Shown here: one piece after another, positions 55,027 to 60,765 of the stretch
Layout of the letters: the number at the start of each line of letters is the position of its first letter
Numbering within the stretch: the stretch's first letter is position 1
DNA from: Opitutaceae bacterium
Lineage (GTDB): Bacteria > Verrucomicrobiota > Verrucomicrobiia > Opitutales > Opitutaceae
Direction: 5' to 3'
DNA length: 60,765 nucleotides
Assembly: GCA_018402455.1 (NCBI GenBank)
Contig: JAGYIG010000019.1
Coordinates: forward strand, 1-60,765
Notes under the pieces: generated by a model
What the model saw: only the letters and a program-made list of their open reading frames with translations
The model's database searches: none
What the model was told of the DNA's origin: nothing
Program-made: the position numbers and the translations under genes

Positions 55027-56489
55027 GAGTTCACCTCCAATACGGGGGGTTGGGGAAACAGAGGCGTGGGATCGGTGACCCGACCACCAAAACAGGCTTG
55101 ATAGATGGCCATCAGAATGTTGACGAGAAATGCGAGCTGGCCGACGAGCAACGTGAGGAAACCGAGCGCGGCTCCGACCAGGTAACCGGAATAGTGGGCG
55201 GAAATGTCCGCGAACAACGGATAGGCCTCAACGTCATTGATCGCACCCCCTTGGGCGATGCCCGCCAGGACCAGCGAAGCCACGACGATCACCACCCCGG
55301 CCACACTCGACCAAAAATGGGCCGTGATCAACGCGCCGGAGGGCCAGGCGTGCGTGGCCAGCCGCGGGACGATGAAGTAAATCGCACCGATAAAGCTCAT
55401 GCTCACAAACGCATACCAGTGCATTTGATTCATCGCCTCATTCACGAAAGTCAGCTGCGTCGTGACATAAATCTGGGGAACGGAGAACACCTTGATCATC
55501 AGTCCCGCCACCAAAAAGGCGATCGCCCCGAACTTGATAAAACGAAGCGCCGGGCCGGATCCACCGGCGGGGGTGCCGCCCAGCATCGTGCCCAGAAAAT
55601 TGTAACCGATGACGACCAGCGGAACCAACATCATGAAGTTGGAGGAAACGCCCAGCGCTTGCACCCATCCCGGGACCGGGCTGCCGGCGAGGTAGGCCAA
55701 GCCGCCAAAGGTGGCGAACAGGGCAAAGGACCAGAAACCGAGTGCCGCCCAATTATAGCCCGCAATGGGGCGTCCCAACCGCTTGGGCAGGAGGTAGTAA
55801 ATCGCGCCCAAGGCAATCGGAGCGAGAAACAGCGCGTAGATGTTGTGACCATACCAGACGGCCGTAATGGCTTGTCCCGTGCCGCGAATGGAGCCAAAGA
55901 CCAAGGCGGCTTGGCCAATGGTGAACACCCACGGGAACCAGAACAAGGCCGCCAGCCCATACCACTGGGAGACAAACAGGTTTCCCTCGCGACGACGCGA
56001 ATAGATGATGGCGACCGAGGCACCGATTATGCCGTAGGACACAAACAGCACTGCCGCGGCATAGCCGGGCATCTCCATAAGGAAGTGTCCCGTTGACTGC
56101 CCAATCATGATACCGATCAATCCGAGTTTGACACCGATATTCCAAAACAACGCTCCGACCAGAGTGATGCCCCACTGCGGTGCCGGCGCGCGGCACAGCC
56201 GGGCGGAAATCCAAATCAAGACCGCGAAGGCTGCATTAAAGCCCCAACCATAAATCAAAGCATTGCGGGCGAGGGGCACGATCCGGCCGTGGGTGGTCCA
56301 GGCGCAGTCGGCCAAAAAGGCAGGCTGCACCAGTTGAACCGAGGCAATGAAGCCGAGAACTGTGGCCGTGACGAGCCAGGCCGCCGCCGCATAGACAAAG
56401 AAAAGGACCGGCACCTTGATGGAGGCGTCGATTTCCGCCCATTCAGGGCGGGAGTCGGGTGATTGAGGTAGGGAGGAATCTGGGTCCAT
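55023..56489 (-). CDS. CcoN-like protein lacking most metal ligands (pseudo-oxidase subunit I)
   Basis: 488 residues, about twelve membrane helices, homologous to cbb3 oxidase subunit I along its length (WYGHNIYALFLAPIALGAIY, GSPVPGWVQALGV, ALITAHFWSSVAGVVIVVAS, GIAQGGAIND). Compared with remembered CcoN sequence: the low-spin haem b His in RPLHTNA is Ala74 (VPLARNA); the first CuB His is kept (His215); the following HH pair is Ala265-Tyr266 (GGLAYLAG); the His-cross-linked Tyr six residues earlier is Ala259; the H-x-H haem pair aligns with Met353/Gln355, with a single His357 nearby. Oxygen reduction at a haem-copper centre therefore looks impossible, although the reading frame is intact and membrane helices are preserved. 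Confidence 0.85.
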   Translation of the reverse strand: MDPDSSLPQSPDSRPEWAEIDASIKVPVLFFVYAAAAWLVTATVLGFIASVQLVQPAFLADCAWTTHGRIVPLARNALIYGWGFNAAFAVLIWISARLCRAPAPQWGITLVGALFWNIGVKLGLIGIMIGQSTGHFLMEMPGYAAAVLFVSYGIIGASVAIIYSRRREGNLFVSQWYGLAALFWFPWVFTIGQAALVFGSIRGTGQAITAVWYGHNIYALFLAPIALGAIYYLLPKRLGRPIAGYNWAALGFWSFALFATFGGLAYLAGSPVPGWVQALGVSSNFMMLVPLVVIGYNFLGTMLGGTPAGGSGPALRFIKFGAIAFLVAGLMIKVFSVPQIYVTTQLTFVNEAMNQMHWYAFVSMSFIGAIYFIVPRLATHAWPSGALITAHFWSSVAGVVIVVASLVLAGIAQGGAINDVEAYPLFADISAHYSGYLVGAALGFLTLLVGQLAFLVNILMAIYQACFGGRVTDPTPLFPQPPVLEVNS

Positions 56490-56681
56490 CGTGGATACGA
56501 TAAAATTAACGGAGAACGAGAATGGACAGGGCGAGGAGGCGCGGCATCACAAATCCTTCGATGAAGGATCCAGCGCATTTGGCAACCCCGTTGCGGCCCC
56601 CGTGAATAAAGCCGGACTTCCCCGCGCTAACACTGAGACCACCACCGAAAGGAGCCTGGAGTAGAGACACCACGCCAGCGA

Positions 56682-57002
56682 TTAGCGATCCGCGTTGATC
56701 TCGGCTAAGGTCAGTTCAATGGCGCGGTCAATCGGCAGTCGGACCACGCCCCCATTCTGATCAATCCAACCGTAGCTGTTGAGTTCGGTCCGCGTGGCCC
56801 CCTTGACCTCCGTTAGACGCGCCTTGCGGCCTTCCGACGTGAGTTTCCATTGCTGATCCTCGGGGACGTTTACGACGGAGGTGATCGGCGTGACCGGGGT
56901 CCGGGCCAAGCTTACGATCACCAAAAAGATCGCAAACACCCCAATTACGGCGACCACCAAGGGCCACACCACCGGGGCGGGAGATGCTTTCGAATTACTC
57001 AT
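56682..57002 (-). CDS. Small membrane protein of the alternative complex III operon
   Basis: 106 residues with one N-terminal membrane helix (VVWPLVVAVIGVFAIFLVIV) and a soluble part outside. KLTSEGRKARLTEVKGA and YGWIDQNGGVVRLPIDRAIE form the conserved-looking core. Overlaps actF by eight bases, so it is translated with it. No cofactor motif; it may be an assembly or accessory subunit (inference). A 192-bp gap separates it from the ccoN-like gene. Confidence 0.7.
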   Translation of the reverse strand: MSNSKASPAPVVWPLVVAVIGVFAIFLVIVSLARTPVTPITSVVNVPEDQQWKLTSEGRKARLTEVKGATRTELNSYGWIDQNGGVVRLPIDRAIELTLAEINADR

Positions 57003-58275
57003 GATAGGTCAGGGATTCACCAATCCGAGGATCGCGGATAGGAATCAATTTGGCGGTGGGGAAACTTTTCAGGTAGGCCCAAACGCAGATGCCCCCCACC
57101 CCAATCACCGCAGTCAGGGTCCACAGTTGGTGGATGGCCAAGAAGGGTAGCGGGTCACCCAGCTCGTCCTTTTTAGCGGGCCAGATATTGTAGATGATAT
57201 CAATCAGGATGATCGCCATGATCCAGCTCGCCATGACCATCATCCACTTCGGACTGATCTTCGCCTGGTAGCCGATCAGTCCGAAAAAGGGGACGAAGAA
57301 ATGGCCAAACAGGATCAGCATGCCGACCCATTTCCATTGGTTGACCTCGCCGGTACTGGCTTGGATTTCGCGGATGTTATACCAGAAGGTCTCTTCCGGG
57401 ATATTCGCATTCCAGATCAAAAAATATTGGGAGAACGTGACATAGGCCCAAAACACCGTGAACGCGAAGGACAGCATGCCAATCGAATACCAGTGGTTTT
57501 TGGTGAGCACGCCCTGGTAATCCCCGCGGGTGGTGAGCCAACACATGATTAAAATGCCAATGGCGAGAGCCCCTCGTACACATTCGGCGAAATACCAAAC
57601 GCCATACATGGTGGAGAACCAATGGTAATCCAGCGCCTTGACCCAGAGGATAACGACAAGGGAGAGGGTCACCGCGGTGAAGGGCAATCCCACCGCCGAC
57701 CAGACTCGGCTGCTGCGGGTCCATTTGATGTCACCATCCTGGTCCTGGTGAAATGAGTTTCGCCGGAATCGGCTGGCCAGAAACATCCACCCAAGAAACG
57801 AAATCGCAGTGGCCCCGACAAAGAAGTGGAAATTAAGCATGCCGGACTTTTTGGTGTAGAGCACATCTTCCCCCACGGTTCCACTCCCGCCCACGCTCGC
57901 TAAGTCGAAAGTCACATCGAAATACTTCCACAGGACGCTGGGATCGATCACGGAAGCGATGACCAACGGTACGAACAACAGCGCCAGCCACCGAAAAGCG
58001 GACACGCCGTGCTCGAACTGGCGGCGAATAATCGTCGACCAATTGGCATCGAAGATGTGGTGGATCATGATCAGCAACAACATGCCGAGCGCCATTCCGG
58101 TCCAGAAGGTCATGGCGGTGAGCCAAGCATAAGCCACCTTGGAGCCACCGGACACAAAGATGCCCGCGATGGTCAAAAGGATGCCCCCTACTCCGATCGC
58201 CAACGCCTTACCGGAACCGTTATTGGCAGTTACCGCCGGAACGGCGGAGGGATTTGCAGTCGTGGAGGAGGCCAT
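56995..58275 (-). CDS. actF: Alternative complex III subunit ActF (quinol:cytochrome c oxidoreductase)
   Basis: 426 residues, about ten membrane helices, homologous to ActC/NrfD-type membrane subunits but of the ActF kind. Landmarks: WLTAMTFWTGMALGMLLLIM followed by IHHIFDANW, LNFHFFVGATAISFLGWMFL, FWAYVTFSQYFLIWNANIPE, then ETFWYNIR. Part of the complex that oxidises menaquinol or ubiquinol and reduces cytochrome c in place of bc1. Two bases separate its start from the actE stop. Confidence 0.9.
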   Translation of the reverse strand: MASSTTANPSAVPAVTANNGSGKALAIGVGGILLTIAGIFVSGGSKVAYAWLTAMTFWTGMALGMLLLIMIHHIFDANWSTIIRRQFEHGVSAFRWLALLFVPLVIASVIDPSVLWKYFDVTFDLASVGGSGTVGEDVLYTKKSGMLNFHFFVGATAISFLGWMFLASRFRRNSFHQDQDGDIKWTRSSRVWSAVGLPFTAVTLSLVVILWVKALDYHWFSTMYGVWYFAECVRGALAIGILIMCWLTTRGDYQGVLTKNHWYSIGMLSFAFTVFWAYVTFSQYFLIWNANIPEETFWYNIREIQASTGEVNQWKWVGMLILFGHFFVPFFGLIGYQAKISPKWMMVMASWIMAIILIDIIYNIWPAKKDELGDPLPFLAIHQLWTLTAVIGVGGICVWAYLKSFPTAKLIPIRDPRIGESLTYHE

Positions 58276-58277
58276 GG

Positions 58278-58892
58278 TCAGTTCAAATCCCCTTGATGTG
58301 AGGCCGGGACGTCTGCCACGCGGCCGTTTTGAGAACGTTGGAGCGCACGAACGTAGGCCACCACGGCCCAGCGGTCCTCTGGCACCAACTTGTCGCCCAA
58401 CGAAAACATGGTGTTTTTGCCGTGGGTAATGGTGTTGAAAATCTCCCCCTCTGGTTGATTCCGAATCAAATCGATATGTAAACTAGCCGGGCCACCCCAG
58501 CCGTAATTGGTCACAATCCCCCGCCCATTGCCCAGCGAACCGTGGCAGGGGGTGCAGTAGATTTCGTAGCGCTCGCGACCACGGTCAATGAACTGCCGAT
58601 CAAGAGTCAGGTCGGTAGGGAAACCGGCGACAAAATCGCCGCCAGGACTGCGCCCTGCGTAGAAATGAGGGTCTTCCCGCAGATCGCCCCGGGCGACGGT
58701 ACCCGCCGGAATCGGTCGGTCAGTCCGGCCATCAGCGAAGAACGGCGAAACATCCTGAGGAAGATATTTGGACTGCCGGTCCATATCAGGAAAGACCTCC
58801 AACGGCGGACGGGTCGAGATCGAACCACGGAAGCCCAAGACTCCCACTGTCAAAACGACCACAAAAAAGAGAACAAGATAAACGTAGCGCAT
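58278..58892 (-). CDS. actE: Alternative complex III subunit ActE, monohaem cytochrome c
   Basis: 204 residues with an N-terminal membrane segment or lipoprotein-less anchor (VYLVLFFVVVLTVGVLGF) and one haem site CTPCH (Cys113, Cys116, His117) in RYEIYCTPCHGSLGNGRG. MFSLGDKLVPEDRW supplies a Met candidate. ATG 58892 lies four bases after the actD stop; in-frame codons upstream would overlap actD. Confidence 0.9.
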   Translation of the reverse strand: MRYVYLVLFFVVVLTVGVLGFRGSISTRPPLEVFPDMDRQSKYLPQDVSPFFADGRTDRPIPAGTVARGDLREDPHFYAGRSPGGDFVAGFPTDLTLDRQFIDRGRERYEIYCTPCHGSLGNGRGIVTNYGWGGPASLHIDLIRNQPEGEIFNTITHGKNTMFSLGDKLVPEDRWAVVAYVRALQRSQNGRVADVPASHQGDLN

Positions 58893-58896
58893 CGGT

Positions 58897-59430
58897 TCAG
58901 GACTCGATTTCGGTGATTTCGGTGCCGCCGACCGATTCAAGCAGCGCTTTGGTGCTGGCCGCATCGTATTTCGGATCAGAAGCCTCAATCACAATGAGAA
59001 ACTTGTCGTCCAACCCCCGGACGATGTGATCGGTCTTGAGGAGGGGATGATAATGCATCGGCAGACCGTTGAGGATGAACATGCCTCCGATGGTGGCGAA
59101 GGCACAAAACAGGATCGTGAGTTCGTAAGCCACCGGAAACGCAAACATGGGACTGAACAGCGGCTTGCCCCCCACGATCAGCGGGTAGTCCACCGCGCCG
59201 GTAAAATAGATGAGAGACATTCCGGTGATGAAGCCGATACCCCCCCCCGCGAGGGAAAAACGGGGGACCTTGGAGCGGCGCACCCCCATGGCACCGTCGA
59301 GACCGTGTACCGGGCACGGCGTGATGCAGTCCCAATTCTTGAAGCCGGCATCACGGACCTTCTCCGCCGCGTGGTAGATTTCCGCGGCGGTGTTGAACGT
59401 TGCGATGATGCCATGTGTTGAAGCAGCCAT
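58897..59430 (-). CDS. actD: Alternative complex III subunit ActD (DUF3341)
   Basis: 177 residues with the DUF3341 layout: soluble start GIIATFNTAAEIYHAAEKVR, DCITPCPVHGLDGAMG, then two membrane helices (GGGIGFITGMSLIYFTGA and PVAYELTILFCAFATIGGMF) and LPMHYHPLLKTDHI. Interacts with ActC in known structures of the complex. Co-transcribed with actC, 27 bp downstream of it. Confidence 0.92.
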   Translation of the reverse strand: MAASTHGIIATFNTAAEIYHAAEKVRDAGFKNWDCITPCPVHGLDGAMGVRRSKVPRFSLAGGGIGFITGMSLIYFTGAVDYPLIVGGKPLFSPMFAFPVAYELTILFCAFATIGGMFILNGLPMHYHPLLKTDHIVRGLDDKFLIVIEASDPKYDAASTKALLESVGGTEITEIES

Positions 59431-59457
59431 GTTCGAAATATAGGGTTTCCGGGTTGC

Positions 59458-60765
59458 TTAGTGGGCGTGGTGACCGGCGTGGGGATCACCCTGGGGGGTC
59501 ACGGCCTTGATCTCCGCCATCGGCATGATGGGCAGGAATCGGATGAAGAGCAGAAACAGCACACTGAAGACACCAAACGTACCAAAGAACGTGAAGATCT
59601 CGACGATCGATGGACTGTAGTAGCCCCAGCTGGAAGGCAGGAAGTCACGGGCCAGCGAAGTGACGATGATCACAAAACGCTCAAACCACATACCAACGTT
59701 GACAAAGATCGACAGGATCCAGACCAAGGCGGTGTTTTCCCGGACTTTCTTGAACCAGAAGAACTGGGGCGTGATCACGTTGCAGGAAATCATGATCCAG
59801 TAGGCCCAGGCGTAGTGGCCAAACGCCCGGTTGATGAAAGCGAAGCCCTCGTAGGGATTGGCGCCATACCAAGCGATGAAGAACTCCATGCCGTAGGCGT
59901 AACCCACGATCGTGCCAGTCGCCAAAGTGATCTTACACATGCAGTCGATGTGATACTGTGTAATCAAGTCCTCCAGTTTGTAGATGGAGCGCAGGGGCAA
60001 CATGAGCGTGAGCACCATGCCGAAGCCCGAGAAAATCGCACCAGCCACAAAGTAGGGCGGGAAAATGGTGGTATGCCAACCGGGCAACAGGGACACCGCG
60101 AAGTCGAACGAAACGATCGTGTGCACCGAGAGCACCAGCGGGGTCGATACGCCCGCCAAAATCAAGTAGGCCATCTCGTAGTTGCTCCAATGCCGGTTTG
60201 CCCCGCGCCAGCCCATGGCAAAAAAGCCGTAGAGCCAGGAACGGAACTTGTTGCCCGCCTTGTAGAACCGGTCGCGCAGGATGGCGAGGTCGGGAATGAG
60301 TCCGACATACCAGAAGAGCACCGAAACCGTGCCATAGGTCGAAACCGCAAACACGTCCCACTCCAACGGCGAGCGGAAATTCTGCCAAAGGTAGTTGGAA
60401 TTGGGGATCGGGAACAGATACCAAGCGAACCAGACGCGGCCGACGTGGAATACCGGAAAGATGCCCGCACAAACCACCGCAAAAATGGTCATCGCTTCGG
60501 CCGCCCGATTGATCGAGGTCCGCCACTTCTGGCGCAACAGGCACAAAATTGCCGAGATCAGGGTTCCTGCGTGTCCGATACCGATCCAGAATACGAAATT
60601 AACAATATCCCACGCCCAATTAACTGGATTGGCGTGGCCCCAAACACCGACCCCCGCGGCCACGAGATAGGTGATGCCCGCAACGGTCCAACTGGCGACA
60701 AAACAGGCCAGAGCGAAGCACACCCACCACCATCTCGGCGTCTTGCCCTCGATGATGCCACAGAT
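59458..60765 (-). CDS. actC: Alternative complex III subunit ActC (NrfD-like), 5'-truncated by window edge
   Basis: 436 codons visible; the frame is open to the right edge and begins [17 protein letters not shown], which matches the region just after the true N-terminus, so an internal GTG at 60723 is not the start. About ten membrane helices; [20 protein letters not shown] and [18 protein letters not shown] [19 protein letters not shown] are family landmarks. Binds quinol and forms proton paths in the complex. The C-terminus is His-rich ([10 protein letters not shown]). actA and actB must lie beyond the window. Confidence 0.93.
   Translation of the reverse strand: MCGIIEGKTPRWWWVCFALACFVASWTVAGITYLVAAGVGVWGHANPVNWAWDIVNFVFWIGIGHAGTLISAILCLLRQKWRTSINRAAEAMTIFAVVCAGIFPVFHVGRVWFAWYLFPIPNSNYLWQNFRSPLEWDVFAVSTYGTVSVLFWYVGLIPDLAILRDRFYKAGNKFRSWLYGFFAMGWRGANRHWSNYEMAYLILAGVSTPLVLSVHTIVSFDFAVSLLPGWHTTIFPPYFVAGAIFSGFGMVLTLMLPLRSIYKLEDLITQYHIDCMCKITLATGTIVGYAYGMEFFIAWYGANPYEGFAFINRAFGHYAWAYWIMISCNVITPQFFWFKKVRENTALVWILSIFVNVGMWFERFVIIVTSLARDFLPSSWGYYSPSIVEIFTFFGTFGVFSVLFLLFIRFLPIMPMAEIKAVTPQGDPHAGHHAH

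Noticed and set aside
1..60765. CRISPR arrays, tRNA and rRNA genes, prophage or integrase genes
   Set aside because: Scanning the gaps showed no regularly spaced repeats, no cloverleaf with a T-loop GTTCRA motif in place, and no phage or integrase families.

Overview
The window is 60.8 kb of GC-rich bacterial chromosome carrying about 55 genes on both strands. The family mix suggests a Gram-negative, aerobically respiring member of Verrucomicrobiota, probably Opitutia/Opitutaceae. This is an inference from several traits together: an alternative complex III respiratory operon, a formylglycine sulfatase, Tat-exported enzymes, a ribbon-helix-helix protein with a histone H1-like tail, and intergenic repeat-like DNA. 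No 16S gene is present to confirm it. I found no tRNA, rRNA, CRISPR array or prophage.

Layout. (1) 1-7.7 kb, sugar and amino-sugar metabolism: an AGE-family epimerase (cut by the window edge) diverges from nagB-nagA across a region with two copies of a composite palindromic element; then glgC diverging from glmS with only 42 bp between starts, and trpE. (2) 8-26.4 kb, housekeeping: a group 2 sigma-70 factor, a Tat-exported Mn-type superoxide dismutase, a Tat-exported HisC-like aminotransferase, rsmG, pgsA-pgpA, coaD, an aspartate aminotransferase, the tandem RHH/H1-tail protein, an inositol-phosphatase family protein, a degenerate FmdB protein, a DUF3179 protein, dinB, a pair of DUF4252-like exported proteins, a MATE exporter and a Ski2-like helicase. 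(3) 27.1-32.4 kb, an accessory segment between msrB and an A-type Fe-S carrier gene: phoX, a decayed IS1380-like transposase and a choice-of-anchor I protein, with long non-coding gaps and altered base/codon use. (4) 32.4-41.8 kb: an A-type Fe-S carrier, a Ser/Thr kinase directly upstream of rpoN, a sulfatase, tsaD-ctp, a MidA-like methyltransferase and rpmB. (5) 41.8-53.6 kb: fabG-acpP-fabF fatty-acid synthesis, a metallophosphoesterase, a sodium:solute symporter, a MITE-like non-coding element, a flavodoxin-less sulfite-reductase-type flavoprotein, and rluB-SH3-folD-hybrid kinase-proC. (6) 53.7-60.8 kb, minus strand: actC (partial), actD, actE, actF, a 106-residue membrane protein, then ccoN-like, ccoO-like and a membrane cytochrome c.

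The most striking observation is the ccoN-like gene of the last operon. It aligns along its whole length with the catalytic subunit of cbb3 oxidase but has lost the low-spin haem b ligand, both adjacent CuB histidines, the cross-linked tyrosine and the haem-ligand H-x-H pair; only one CuB histidine (His215) remains. It is coded with intact cytochrome subunits behind alternative complex III, so it looks like a retained, non-catalytic 'pseudo-oxidase' module. Other leads are the duplicated operator between the epimerase and nagBA, the RHH-histone-tail protein, a 22-bp perfect hairpin, a roughly 300-bp element with 14-bp inverted ends, and the phosphatase/IS-remnant island.
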